A DNA stretch of 64,000 nucleotides. Source: an uncultured Chromatiaceae bacterium. GTDB taxonomy: Bacteria; Pseudomonadota; Gammaproteobacteria; Enterobacterales; Alteromonadaceae. A program made the translations under genes and the position numbers. Below the pieces are notes generated by a model. That model was not told the DNA's origin. It saw only the letters and a program-made list of their open reading frames with translations, and made no database searches. Numbering within the stretch: position 1 is the first letter of the stretch; the number at the start of each line of letters is the position of its first letter. Shown piece by piece: positions 25,711 to 34,982 of the stretch. The stretch lies in NCBI GenBank assembly GCA_937978655.1, contig CALJUX010000012.1:1-64000 (forward strand), given 5' to 3'.

Positions 25711-26736
25711 TCAGTAGCCCTCACTGAAGTCTTCTACCTTGCCGGCGAAGATGCGGTAACCCCAGCAGGTGTAAGCCAGGATCAAAGGCACAAAAATCAG
25801 CACGCCCGGCAGCATAAACTGCAGACTGGCCTGCGGTGCGACCGCTTGCAGATAACTGAGCCGGCCCGGCACAATGGCCGGAAACAGGCTGACTAACAGG
25901 CCGGCAAAACCCAATGCAAACAAGCTGGCGGCCAGCCAGAACGGCCGGTCTTCATGGCGGCTGTGTGGAATGGCGCCGGCTTTTAAGTGACGCTGCACCC
26001 GGCCTAAATCACGGTACAGCAGGCGGGCGGCCAGCACCGATAACAACGGCAACGGCCACAACCAGAGGAAATGCCAGCCACCAAACCAGCGTTGCCAGAT
26101 GTCGTCACTGCCCAGTGCCGTGGCCACACTGACCACCAGCATCGCCAGCATCAGCACCCACACCAGGCGACGGCCATAGCGCGCCGCGCGCTGTTGGCGC
26201 TCGTCGCGGCATTTCATCACCAGATAAGTGCAGGCGAGCAGGGCATAACCGGCCAGCAAGGCAAAACCGGTAAATACCGTGAAAGGTGTCAGTAAATCCA
26301 GCGGCGAGGCTGACACCAACGGTGTCCCGCCAATCAACACACCGAGCATCAGGCCCTGACAAAAGGCCGCCACTGTGGAGCCGATAGCAAAAGCCCGGTT
26401 CCACCAGCGTTTGGAGGTTGTTGATTTAAATCGGTATTCAAAAGCCACACCACGGAAAATCAGCCCTATCAGCATCAACATAATGGGTGCATACAAAGCC
26501 GAAGTCAGACCGGCATAGGCCGCCGGAAAAGCGCCGAATAAAATCACGCCACCAAACACCAGCCAGGTTTCGTTGCCGTCCCAGACGTGGGAAATCGACC
26601 GCATCAGCTGGTCTTTGTCGGCTTCGTCGCGAAACCAGGGGTATAAAATGCCAATGCCGAGGTCAAAGCCATCCAGCAACACGTACATCAGGATGGCAAA
26701 ACCCAGCAACAGAAAATAAAACAGTGGTAAATCCAT
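25711..26736 (-). CDS. cydB: Cytochrome bd-type ubiquinol oxidase subunit II
   Basis: This 341-residue integral membrane protein opens DLPLFYFLLLGFAILMYVLLDGFDLGIG, the classic CydB start, and then has WDGNETWLVFGG. About nine hydrophobic helices are visible. With CydA it forms the quinol oxidase that reduces oxygen to water without pumping protons. The ATG overlaps the cydA stop (TAATG). The short-loop CydA next door suggests the cyanide-insensitive (CIO) subtype, so cioB is an alternative name. Confidence 0.94.
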   Translation of the reverse strand: MDLPLFYFLLLGFAILMYVLLDGFDLGIGILYPWFRDEADKDQLMRSISHVWDGNETWLVFGGVILFGAFPAAYAGLTSALYAPIMLMLIGLIFRGVAFEYRFKSTTSKRWWNRAFAIGSTVAAFCQGLMLGVLIGGTPLVSASPLDLLTPFTVFTGFALLAGYALLACTYLVMKCRDERQQRAARYGRRLVWVLMLAMLVVSVATALGSDDIWQRWFGGWHFLWLWPLPLLSVLAARLLYRDLGRVQRHLKAGAIPHSRHEDRPFWLAASLFALGFAGLLVSLFPAIVPGRLSYLQAVAPQASLQFMLPGVLIFVPLILAYTCWGYRIFAGKVEDFSEGY

Positions 26737-28160
26737 TATTTGGCTCCTTCGGTCTGCGTGGTGTCAGTGCCGTGCAGGGTCTTGGTCAGCGCCAGCGCAT
26801 ACCCTGAGGCTTCGACACCAATCAGGTGATGTTGTAAGTCTGCCAGCGGCGGCGGGCCTTTTTTGATCAGCTTGCGGAAAAAATACAGATAGACGCCAAA
26901 CAGCAGGCTGTAAGTCAGTACAAACAGAGTCAGCGACAAGGCCACCCGTTCCGGCGGCAGCGGCGACACCACTTCGCTGGTGCGGACCAGGCCATAGACA
27001 ATCCAGGGCTGGCGGCCCACTTCCACCACATACCAGCCGGCCAGCACGGAAATAACCCCGGTCGGCGCCATCAGACTGCACAGCCACAAAAACAGTGGTT
27101 GCTGATACAGCGCGTCGCGCCGGCGCAGCCACAGGCCCCACAGTGCCAGCACTATCATCAGGACCCCCAGGCCCACCATGATACGGAAAGAGAAAAATAC
27201 CAGCGTCACATTGGGTCTGTCAGCTTTTGGCACCGATTGCAGACCGGTCAGTTCGCCGTGCCAGTCATGCGTCAGGATCAGACTGGCCATGCCCGGAATG
27301 GCCAGTTCAAAATGGTTTTTTTCCTGCACCGGGTCTGGAATCGCGAACAATAACAGCGGCACATGCTGTTCGCGTGCCGGCCAGATGCCTTCCATTGCTG
27401 CGACTTTCACCGGCTGATGCTCTTTCACGTTCAGGCCATGCAAATCACCGACAAAAGCCTGCAACGGCGCAAAAATTAATAACCACCACAGCGAAAACGA
27501 CAGGCCTTTGCGCGCAAAGGCGATATGTTCCTTGCGGCGTAAATACCAGGCCGAAGTTGCCATCACCACTAAGCCGGCGGTCAGCATAGTGGCGAGCAAC
27601 ATATGCACCAGCCGGTAAGGCATCGAGGGGTTAAAAATCACTTCCAGCCAGCTTTCGACGACAAATTTACCGTCGACGATGGCGTGACCAGCCGGAGTTT
27701 GCATCCAGCTGTTGGCAGCAATGATCCAGAACGCCGAGATCCAGGTACCGACTGCGACAGTGCAAGTGGCGAAAAAATGCAGCCGCGCGCTGACGCGCTG
27801 CCAGCCGAACAGCATCACACCGAGGAAACCAGCTTCGAGGAAAAACGCCGTCAGCACTTCATAGGCCATCAAAGGCCCGAGCACAGCGCCGGTCAGCTCA
27901 GAAAACTTCGAGAAGTTAGTGCCAAATTCATACGACAACACAATGCCGGACACCACACCCATACCAAAAGTAATGGCAAAGGGTTTGATCCAGAATTTGG
28001 CCAGTTGCAGGTACAGCGGGTTGCGGGTTTTTAGCCACAGGCCTTCCCAAATGGCAATCAGTGTTGCCATGCCGATAGTGATGGACGGGAAAATGATGTG
28101 GAAGCTGACCGTAAAGGCAAATTGCAGGCGGGACAGAATCGCTGAATCCAGTTCCATCAT
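26736..28160 (-). CDS. cydA: Cytochrome bd-type ubiquinol oxidase subunit I (CIO subtype)
   Basis: This 474-residue subunit carries the hemes. Signatures are SRLQFAFTVSFHIIFPS (axial His), GVVSGIVLSYEFGTNF, a second His in RLVHMLLATM, and GWYVVEVGRQPWIVYG. At 474 residues it lacks the longer Q-loop of E. coli CydA (522 residues), which places it in the CIO-like group. The start is one of two adjacent ATGs (28160 or 28157), preceded by AGGAG. The stop of a 34-residue frame overlaps this start. Expression is probably FNR/ANR-controlled through the box at 28345-28358. Confidence 0.94.
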   Translation of the reverse strand: MMELDSAILSRLQFAFTVSFHIIFPSITIGMATLIAIWEGLWLKTRNPLYLQLAKFWIKPFAITFGMGVVSGIVLSYEFGTNFSKFSELTGAVLGPLMAYEVLTAFFLEAGFLGVMLFGWQRVSARLHFFATCTVAVGTWISAFWIIAANSWMQTPAGHAIVDGKFVVESWLEVIFNPSMPYRLVHMLLATMLTAGLVVMATSAWYLRRKEHIAFARKGLSFSLWWLLIFAPLQAFVGDLHGLNVKEHQPVKVAAMEGIWPAREQHVPLLLFAIPDPVQEKNHFELAIPGMASLILTHDWHGELTGLQSVPKADRPNVTLVFFSFRIMVGLGVLMIVLALWGLWLRRRDALYQQPLFLWLCSLMAPTGVISVLAGWYVVEVGRQPWIVYGLVRTSEVVSPLPPERVALSLTLFVLTYSLLFGVYLYFFRKLIKKGPPPLADLQHHLIGVEASGYALALTKTLHGTDTTQTEGAK

Positions 28161-28261
28161 GACTGACTCCTGCGCGCTGTCGCAAACCACCACAGCGGAG
28201 TTAACCCCAGCGCAATTGCCAGAATAAAGCCAACTTCAGTTAACAAGACTGACCACAACAT
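28157..28261 (-). CDS. 34-residue single-helix membrane peptide coupled to cydA
   Basis: A short frame not normally annotated begins MLWSVLLTEVGFILAIAL and ends with the charged tail ATARRSQS. Residues 2-28 form one hydrophobic segment. The ATG at 28261 has a strong AGGAG seven bases upstream, and the stop TGA overlaps the cydA start codons. The cydA ribosome site lies inside this frame. This is the arrangement of a translated, coupled small gene. It may be an extra small subunit or a leader peptide; no homologue is known to me. Confidence 0.55.
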   Translation of the reverse strand: MLWSVLLTEVGFILAIALGLTPLWWFATARRSQS

Positions 28262-28344
28262 CGACGCACTCCTGTGTGCAGTTATCAAAAGCGATGCCAG
28301 TCGGATGCGATTGTCAGGCCAATCTGGCTGAAAGCTACAAAACA

Positions 28345-28358
28345 TTGATCTATATCAA
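28345..28358. promoter_or_regulatory. Perfect FNR/ANR box upstream of the cyd operon
   Basis: TTGATCTATATCAA is an exact match to the TTGAT-N4-ATCAA FNR-type consensus. It lies 84 bases upstream of the 34-residue gene that heads the cyd operon, and about 88 bases upstream of the divergent sensor kinase. Oxygen-responsive control of the oxidase is the natural reading. Confidence 0.75.
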
Positions 28359-28445
28359 TAAATGAGATGTTGCTTGAGGTGGGTGACAAGCTGGTTTACG
28401 CTGTAAATAAGATAAAGTGTTAACGACGTTTACAGTGCAGGGCCC

Positions 28446-30371
28446 ATGATGGATTTAGCAGTGTTATTTGAAACCATGTTGCTGCTGACCAGCCTCAGCG
28501 CCTTGTGGACCGGGCTTTGGCTGTGGTGGCATGCGCGTTTTCAGCCGGTGTTAAAACCGCTGGCCGGTTTTTGCGCCATGATGGCGGCCTGGTGTGGCGG
28601 TCATCTGGCCTTGCAGCATGATCTGTTGTTACCCGGTAAAGCGCTGATCCTGGCCAACCCGCTGATGCCGGCGTTTTTCCTGCAATTTGCGCTGGCTTAT
28701 GTCTGCAGCACAACGTCGCGGCCGCAGTTGCGCTGGATTGAGTGGCTCAGACAGTATCAGGCCTGGTGGTTACTGGCGTCGGTGCTGGTGGTGTTGCTGA
28801 GCTGGTCGCAGCCATCGGCCCGGGTGCAGGCGTTGTACGGCATGCCGGTGTTTTTCCTGTTTGATGGTTTTGGCTGGCTGAATCTGGGTTACACGGTCGG
28901 GTTGGGCGTACTGGCGCACTGGGTGTTGTGGCGGGGCCGGCATGCGCATGCAGGCAATAAACGCCACTCGATTGTGGCTATTTCAATGACGGCGGGTTTG
29001 GGTTTGTTGCTGGCAACCAGCTTTGTGTTTCCGTCTTTAGGCCTGAACTGGTATCCGTGGCCGATGCTGGTATTACCTTTGTATCTGGTACTGCTGGTGT
29101 ACAGCGTGGTGCGATATCAGATGCTGGCGGTGAATGCCTTTGCCAGCCGGGCGTTGGTCTATCTGGTGATGGGCGTGTTGCTGCTGCTGTTGATGGCCTT
29201 AATGAGTTCATTGTTTGGCCAGTTGGGGATGCCGGCGCTGACCACAGTACCGGGCTGGCAACTGTGGTCTTATTCCAGTTTGCTGCTTTTATTGGCCGCG
29301 GCGGCCTATCGCCCGGCCAGCCGGCTGGCGGAGCGGCTGATATTCCCCGGCGTGCAGCTCAGCGAAACGATGGTCAGCCGCTGGCAGCAGCAGCTGGCGC
29401 AAGCCGGTGACTGGCAGCAGCTGGCCACTCTGGCCGCCGCGCTGATCCGTCAGCCGCTGAAGCAGCCGCTGCAAATTTGTCTGCGCCAACAGCAGCAGGT
29501 CCTGGCCCAAAGCCAGGAGCCCAGCAGTCTGCAGTTGCTGGTTAGTCTGACTGCGGTCACCGACCAGACTGAACCCCACTGGACTTATGTGATCCGCGGC
29601 GAACAAGGCCTGACCCCGACACTGAAACTGACCGCCGAAGTGTTTGGCACTTTGCTGCTCAGCAGCTGTGCCCGGTTACAATCGGCGCTGGCACTGGCCG
29701 AAGCACAAAAACAACAACTGGCGCAGCAACATCTGGTCGAACTGGGCGCGCTGGCGGCAGCGATGGCACATGAGCTGCGTAACCCGCTGAATATTATTTC
29801 GATGGCCTCGGCCGGGGTCGATGCCGAGCTGCGCGGCCATATTCAGACACAACTGAAACGCGCCGACCGGTTGATCGCCGACATGCTGGTCTACGCCGGC
29901 CGGCTGCAGCTGCAAATCAGCCAGTTCCCGCTGCAACCGCTGGCGCAAAGCCTGTTGTTGCAGGCGCCGGCGACGGTGCGCACCGAGCTGTCGGTTGCAG
30001 ATGGCTTGCAACTGCAGGCCGATCCTTACCGGGTGCAACAAGTGCTGCAGAACCTGTTTGATAATGCCTTCGCATTTTTGCGCAACCAGCCTGAGGCTTG
30101 TCTGCGGCTGGAAGCGGAGGACCTTGGCACTGAAGTGTGCATTCGGGTCTGCAATAACGGCCCGGCGCTGGATGCGTCGTTGCTGGATGGTCAGCTGTTC
30201 CGGCCTTTTGTCAGTAAAAGAGCGGGTGGCAGCGGCCTTGGCCTTGCGATTGTCGCCCGGATCATGCAGGCGCATCAGGGCCGTATTGTGCACCGGGCCG
30301 ACCCGCACTGGCCGGTGTGTTTTGACCTGTTTTTCCCGACATTCCTGCCGTCTTCCGGAGAGATACGCTGA
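28446..30371 (+). CDS. Membrane sensor histidine kinase with multi-helix N-terminal sensor
   Basis: This 641-residue kinase has an N-terminal region of about eight hydrophobic helices (1 to about 290). A GAF-like cytosolic stretch follows (about 310-420), then a HisKA box with His442 in ALAAAMAHELRNPLNII, and an ATPase domain (QNLFDNAF, CNNGPA, GGSGLGLAIV). The ligand is unknown; many-helix input modules sense membrane-associated cues. Its stop overlaps the ATG of the NtrC-type regulator, so the two form a cognate pair. The general plan recalls the PrsK kinases of PEP-CTERM systems, but the His box differs, so that name is not used. Confidence 0.85.
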   Translation: MMDLAVLFETMLLLTSLSALWTGLWLWWHARFQPVLKPLAGFCAMMAAWCGGHLALQHDLLLPGKALILANPLMPAFFLQFALAYVCSTTSRPQLRWIEWLRQYQAWWLLASVLVVLLSWSQPSARVQALYGMPVFFLFDGFGWLNLGYTVGLGVLAHWVLWRGRHAHAGNKRHSIVAISMTAGLGLLLATSFVFPSLGLNWYPWPMLVLPLYLVLLVYSVVRYQMLAVNAFASRALVYLVMGVLLLLLMALMSSLFGQLGMPALTTVPGWQLWSYSSLLLLLAAAAYRPASRLAERLIFPGVQLSETMVSRWQQQLAQAGDWQQLATLAAALIRQPLKQPLQICLRQQQQVLAQSQEPSSLQLLVSLTAVTDQTEPHWTYVIRGEQGLTPTLKLTAEVFGTLLLSSCARLQSALALAEAQKQQLAQQHLVELGALAAAMAHELRNPLNIISMASAGVDAELRGHIQTQLKRADRLIADMLVYAGRLQLQISQFPLQPLAQSLLLQAPATVRTELSVADGLQLQADPYRVQQVLQNLFDNAFAFLRNQPEACLRLEAEDLGTEVCIRVCNNGPALDASLLDGQLFRPFVSKRAGGSGLGLAIVARIMQAHQGRIVHRADPHWPVCFDLFFPTFLPSSGEIR

Positions 30372-31780
30372 TGAGCGCTGCATTTTCCCTTGATAACTTT
30401 CGTGTCCCCAAAGTGCTGCTGGTCGATGACGAGCCGGCGTTTCGCCTGCTGGCCGAGCGGTTTTTACAGCAGCAGGGCCATCAGGTGTTGCTGGCTGCAG
30501 ATTTGGCGCAGGCGCGCACGCTGCTGGCGCAGCAGCAGGTGGATTTGATCCTGCTGGATCTGTCGTTGCCACCGGCTTTTGATCCGCAGGCAACACTGCA
30601 AGCCTTGCCGGAGCTGGCCGGGCCGCCGGTGATTATTCTGACCGGCCATGCCGAACGGGAACTGGCGCTGCAGGCGATAAGCCTCGGCGCCTGGGATTTT
30701 CTCGCCAAGCCGATAGATCCGGATTTGCTGGCGGTGGTGGTGAAACGCGCCATCAGTAAACATTTGCTGGAACAGGAGCTGCACAGCCTGCGCCGGGGGG
30801 CCGGTGCTGCACAGGGCCTGCAGCAGCTGGTCGGGGTGTCGCCGGCGCTGCGCAACATCCGGACGCTGATTGAACGGATTGCCCCAACCGACGTGCGGGT
30901 ACTGGTGACGGGACCGTCCGGTACCGGCAAAGAAGTAGTGTCCAAAGCGTTGCATCAGCTCAGCCTGCGCAGCCGTGGGCCTTTTGTCTCGGTGCATTGT
31001 GGCGCCATTCCGGCCGAATTGCTGGAAAGTGAATTGTTTGGTTATGTCCGCGGTGCTTTTACCGGCGCCGATAAAGACCGGCAAGGGTTGCTCAGCATGG
31101 CCGATGGCGGCACGCTGTTTCTCGATGAGATTGGCGAGATGCCGTTGCCGATGCAGGTGAAATTGCTGCGGGTGTTGCAGGAAGGCACTTTTTACCCGGT
31201 CGGCGGCCGGGAGCAGAAAAAAATCGATATCCGGCTGGTGTCAGCCACCAATGCCCAATTACCGGAGCTGGTGAAACAAGGCCGTTTTCGTGAAGACCTG
31301 TATTACCGGATCAAAGGCATCACACTGGAAACGCCGGCGCTGGATGATCGGCGCGAAGACGTGCCTTTGCTTATTCAGCACTTTTTGCAGCAAATCGCCG
31401 CAAAATCAGCACATAACGTCCAGCTGGCGGCGCCGGCACTGCAATGGTTTTTACAACGCAGCTGGCCGGGAAATGTGCGGGAGCTGCGCAACACGCTGGA
31501 GAGTGTGGTGGCGATCGCCCAACACGGTGTGGTGCAGCTGGCCGATATTCAGCTGTTGCATCTGGAAAGCAGCGATACGCCCGACCCGGCGCTGTCTTTA
31601 CCAGCGGGCGGTTCGCTGGATGAGCAGGTGCGCCAGCTGGAGATCCATTTATTAAGCGAAGCCCTGACCACACATCAGGGCAATCGCAGCCAGGCGGCGC
31701 GTCAGCTGGGTTTGTCACGTCAGGGCTTACTGAAAAAAATTGAACGTTATGGCCTGCAGCAGATGGGACAAACCGACTGA
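30371..31780 (+). CDS. NtrC-family sigma-54-dependent response regulator (PrsR-like)
   Basis: The 469-residue regulator has a receiver (about 12-130) with VLLVDDE, phosphoacceptor Asp63 in LILLDLSLPP, and the conserved Lys in LAKPIDPD. The AAA+ domain (about 150-390) has Walker A GPSGTGKE near 181-188, the sigma-54 contact loop GAFTGA near 228-233, GGTLFLDEIGE (Walker B) and an arginine-finger region (RFREDLYYR). A Fis-type helix-turn-helix closes it (NRSQAARQLGLSRQGLLKKI). It activates promoters of RpoN holoenzyme on phosphorylation. The LSLPP and KPIDPD segments resemble PEP-CTERM-associated PrsR regulators, and PEP-CTERM-like genes lie 3 kb away; this link is inferred. Confidence 0.9.
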   Translation: MSAAFSLDNFRVPKVLLVDDEPAFRLLAERFLQQQGHQVLLAADLAQARTLLAQQQVDLILLDLSLPPAFDPQATLQALPELAGPPVIILTGHAERELALQAISLGAWDFLAKPIDPDLLAVVVKRAISKHLLEQELHSLRRGAGAAQGLQQLVGVSPALRNIRTLIERIAPTDVRVLVTGPSGTGKEVVSKALHQLSLRSRGPFVSVHCGAIPAELLESELFGYVRGAFTGADKDRQGLLSMADGGTLFLDEIGEMPLPMQVKLLRVLQEGTFYPVGGREQKKIDIRLVSATNAQLPELVKQGRFREDLYYRIKGITLETPALDDRREDVPLLIQHFLQQIAAKSAHNVQLAAPALQWFLQRSWPGNVRELRNTLESVVAIAQHGVVQLADIQLLHLESSDTPDPALSLPAGGSLDEQVRQLEIHLLSEALTTHQGNRSQAARQLGLSRQGLLKKIERYGLQQMGQTD

Positions 31781-31840
31781 ACGTGGTTTTTTGCCTATGC
31801 TTAATCAAGAGGAAGCAGACACAGTAGCGGGTGTGTCGTG

Positions 31841-33439
31841 ATGCAGTACATACAGGTGTCTGATTTAAAAGTCATTCTGGTCGAAGATGAGACCGGCAGC
31901 CGCACCTTGTTGCGCCAGCTGTTACGCCAGGCCGGTGTGAAAAGTGTGCAGGCTCTGGCCAATGGCAGCGCATTGCTGCGGCAATATGAGCGCGTCGACG
32001 CCGACTTGTTGCTGTTGGGTTTTGATCTGGGCGACCAGCTGCGTGGAACCGATTTGGTGCGGTTTCTGCTCAGACGCCAGCGGCTGGCGCCCTGTTGCCG
32101 GGTGGCGTTTATTACCAATCAGACGGACGATGCGCTGGCGGACCTGCCCTGGCTGCAGTTGCCGTGCCGGGTGCTGGCCAAGCCGTTGTCGGCGCTGATG
32201 CTGAGCCATCTGTTGCAGGAAACCGCGTTGTTACTGAGTCAGGCCCGGCCGCTGTTACAGGCCGTCAGCAGTGGGGCTGAGCCGGACACCTTGCGCCGGC
32301 TGATCCGGATCCGCGCCGGCCAGTTGCCCGGCATCAGCCGGGATGCGCTCCGGCAAATGCAGGTGCGGGTGCTGCTGGACTGGCGGTATGCCAAAGAAGC
32401 CTGGACTTTGGCCGGGCGTATCCGTGACCCTTTGCTGGGCCTGGAATTACGGCTGGAGCTGGCTTATCAGCTGGGCGATATTGAGGCGCTGCAGCAACAG
32501 CTGCAGCTGATGCAGCAGAATCATCAGCTGAAGCGTAAACAAAGTTGGTATCTGTGTCGGTTTCAGGCGCTGCAACTGGATGAATTGCCTGAAGATTTAT
32601 TTGCCAGGCTGCTCGATTCCCAGCTGACGCCCAATGAAATCAATCTCAAAGCAATTTTGTTATATCAGCAACATCAGCTGGCTGGCGCCCGCACTTTTCT
32701 GGAAAACCGGCTGGGTCTGGCGCGTGACGGTTATCAGCGCAATGCCCTGGTGTTGATGCTGATCACCTTAACATTACTGGATTCGCTGCAGGCAGCGCCC
32801 GGCAGCGGTCATTCAGACTGGGCAGCGGACTACGCCAGCCAGTTTAATCCGGACCTTGGCAACCTCGATTTTCGCCGCTTCGATCAGTTGATCCCACTGG
32901 CGCTGGCCGTGACCGTTAATGCAATTGACGATGAAGTGGAAGCGGCATTACAGCAATTTCAGCAGCAAGAACAACAGCTTGATGTGTTTCAGCTGTTGTT
33001 TTTGGCCTACATTTATCTGCGGCTCGGCCGCGAACAACATGCCATTGAGCAATTGTGGCGGGCCGAGGTGCAGCTGACCACGATGCCGATGGCGGCTGAG
33101 CGGCTGGCCGTTGGTTTTTTTCACCGGATCCTGTTTGGTTATTGCCATACCGAGGCGTTTTTTGCTGCGCAAACCTATACCCAGTGGGGTCTGATGTTTA
33201 ATGAACAGAAACAGTGGTACCGGGCGCTGAAAATGTTCTGGCAGGCGCAGCGTTGCCAGCCACAGGACAGCGATTATCTGCTGAATTTGCTGACGCAGCT
33301 GCGGTTATTGCAGCTGGAGCAGTATTGGGATCAGTCGGCGACCGATTTGGTACAGCGTCTGCAACAGCAGACACTGAACCAGAGCCAGACGCGGCAGCTG
33401 CAGGTGCTGAGCTTGCCGCAGGTGCCGCGCCGCGGTTGA
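31841..33439 (+). CDS. Receiver-like/TPR-like protein lacking the phosphoacceptor Asp
   Basis: The 532-residue protein begins with a receiver fold (about 8-125): VILVEDE keeps the acidic pair Glu15/Asp16, AFITN keeps Thr92, and VLAKPLS keeps Lys114. The residue that should be the phosphorylated Asp is Gly60 (codon GGT) in DLLLLGFDLGD. The rest (about 150-530) is all-helical with TPR-like repeats (for example QLLFLAYIYLRLGREQHAIEQL). The start is ATG 41 rather than GTG 38 of 318xx. It follows the kinase/NtrC pair by 60 bases on the same strand, so it is probably the third member of that system, acting as a phosphorylation-independent protein adaptor. Confidence 0.75.
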   Translation: MQYIQVSDLKVILVEDETGSRTLLRQLLRQAGVKSVQALANGSALLRQYERVDADLLLLGFDLGDQLRGTDLVRFLLRRQRLAPCCRVAFITNQTDDALADLPWLQLPCRVLAKPLSALMLSHLLQETALLLSQARPLLQAVSSGAEPDTLRRLIRIRAGQLPGISRDALRQMQVRVLLDWRYAKEAWTLAGRIRDPLLGLELRLELAYQLGDIEALQQQLQLMQQNHQLKRKQSWYLCRFQALQLDELPEDLFARLLDSQLTPNEINLKAILLYQQHQLAGARTFLENRLGLARDGYQRNALVLMLITLTLLDSLQAAPGSGHSDWAADYASQFNPDLGNLDFRRFDQLIPLALAVTVNAIDDEVEAALQQFQQQEQQLDVFQLLFLAYIYLRLGREQHAIEQLWRAEVQLTTMPMAAERLAVGFFHRILFGYCHTEAFFAAQTYTQWGLMFNEQKQWYRALKMFWQAQRCQPQDSDYLLNLLTQLRLLQLEQYWDQSATDLVQRLQQQTLNQSQTRQLQVLSLPQVPRRG

Positions 33440-33445
33440 GGCTGT

Positions 33446-34789
33446 TTATTGCGCGCGGATCAGGTGCAGTTGTTGTTGTCTGCCGTCCAGATAATGAAAC
33501 TGCTGGCCATCAAAATAACCATCTTCTTCCAGCATGATCCGGACCTGATTGCCCCAGGCCGGGATGTCCACGGCGACGTTCAGTTCAATCGAATAGGCGG
33601 TGTCAGGGTGCAGCGGATAATCACCGTTGCCCGGCGTCCCGTGCTGGTTGTCCCACATGCCAATGGTCGGGCCGGCGGCGTGACCGTGATGACCAATCGG
33701 ATGGCTGTAAATGGTGGCGCTCAGCCCTTTGGCTTTGGCATCTGTCAGGCTTTTCGCCAGCAGCGCATTGCCGCTGAGGCCAGTGCGGAAGTTGCCGGTC
33801 AGGATGTCCTGCGCCTGATTGCCCAGCGCCAGCGCTTGTTTTAGCGCCTGTGGCGCGTCCGTTTCGCCGGGCCGCAGCACATAGGCATGTTGTTGCTGAT
33901 CTGAATTCAGCCGCAGGTAAGTCAGACCAAAATCGACGTGCAGCAAGTCGCCGGGCTGAATGATATTGTCGGCTTTGGCTGCGCTGAAAGCCTTAATCTG
34001 GTCAAATTCAGCGGAACTTGGCCGCTGAATGGAGACAGTCGGATGAAACCACACCGGCAGCCCAAGCACAGTGCTTTGCTGACGTAACCACCAGACCACA
34101 TCTTCTGTGCTGGTTTTGCCCGGTGTCACCACCTGATTGGAAAATGCCTGGGCAATCAGCTGATGGCCAAGCGCAGTTAAATGTTTATATTGCGCGATCT
34201 CTGCCGGCAAACGCGTTTCCAGCCAGCCCACTGCCAGCTTTTCGGCACTGACTAACTTGCCGGATAAGGCTGGGCCAAGCGCCTGTTTCAGCACATCCAG
34301 TTCGGTGGCCACCATGCCGTCGGCGTGGCCGTAACTGGCGGACTGATTAATACCAATGCGTTTGGGGTTTTTGCTGCGGATAAGCTCAGCCAAGGCCTGC
34401 CACTGGTCGGGCTGTTTTTCCACGTCCCAGGCTTTTTTAAACGCAGTGCCAACGTCGTAACGCGCCACGGCATACAGCTGTGGCGGCTGACCGGCGCCCG
34501 GATCCACAATCACCAGCATGGTGCGGCGGCGCGCTGATAACCAGGTGGCCGGCAACATGGTTTTCAGCACCGGGTCTTCATTGTATTCACGTGAGATCAG
34601 CAGCCACATATCGATATTTTCCCGCTGCATCAGCGGCGGTAACAGCTGGGTCAGGCGTTGCTGCAGGATCTCGTCAATCAGCTGTGCCTGCTCACGCTCT
34701 GGCAGTACGGTGCCGGCAGCTGCGGTCGCTGTACCGGCGGCAATAGCGAGGCTGCTGCACAGCAGCAGGGCAAAACAGTATGATTTCAT
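33446..34789 (-). CDS. Secreted M24-family metallopeptidase (Xaa-Pro aminopeptidase-like)
   Basis: This 447-residue protein has a signal peptide (about 1-23) and a creatinase/pita-bread fold. Metal ligands can be placed: Asp in LLHVDFG, Asp in RLNSDQQQ, His in HPIGHHGHAAG, Glu in YSIELNV and Glu in IMLEEDGYF. M24 enzymes usually cleave X-Pro N-termini using two metal ions. This subgroup is exported, so it acts in the periplasm or outside. The ATG at 34789 has AGGAAA about eight bases upstream and gives the signal peptide; the longer frame is rejected. It converges on the receiver/TPR gene. Confidence 0.85.
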   Translation of the reverse strand: MKSYCFALLLCSSLAIAAGTATAAAGTVLPEREQAQLIDEILQQRLTQLLPPLMQRENIDMWLLISREYNEDPVLKTMLPATWLSARRRTMLVIVDPGAGQPPQLYAVARYDVGTAFKKAWDVEKQPDQWQALAELIRSKNPKRIGINQSASYGHADGMVATELDVLKQALGPALSGKLVSAEKLAVGWLETRLPAEIAQYKHLTALGHQLIAQAFSNQVVTPGKTSTEDVVWWLRQQSTVLGLPVWFHPTVSIQRPSSAEFDQIKAFSAAKADNIIQPGDLLHVDFGLTYLRLNSDQQQHAYVLRPGETDAPQALKQALALGNQAQDILTGNFRTGLSGNALLAKSLTDAKAKGLSATIYSHPIGHHGHAAGPTIGMWDNQHGTPGNGDYPLHPDTAYSIELNVAVDIPAWGNQVRIMLEEDGYFDGQQFHYLDGRQQQLHLIRAQ

Positions 34790-34982
34790 TGGTGATTTCC
34801 TGTTCGGTGCGGGCATGGAGAGATTGCGCCTTCTGTGACAGCACAACTGACTGAAATTTATCCTAAAAGAAATCTGCGATCAGCAACAGGCGGCTGGACC
34901 GGGATTGCCGGGCGTTGGTCTTACCGGGGCTGCTGTTGCCGCGGTAAGACTTTCGGCAGAGGGTGGTGAACTGCCGAAAAAA

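Noticed and set aside
29676..30596. 306-codon minus-strand frame
   Set aside because: It is antisense to the kinase gene, Gln/Arg-rich and without domain motifs, as expected from the codon bias of the real gene on the other strand.
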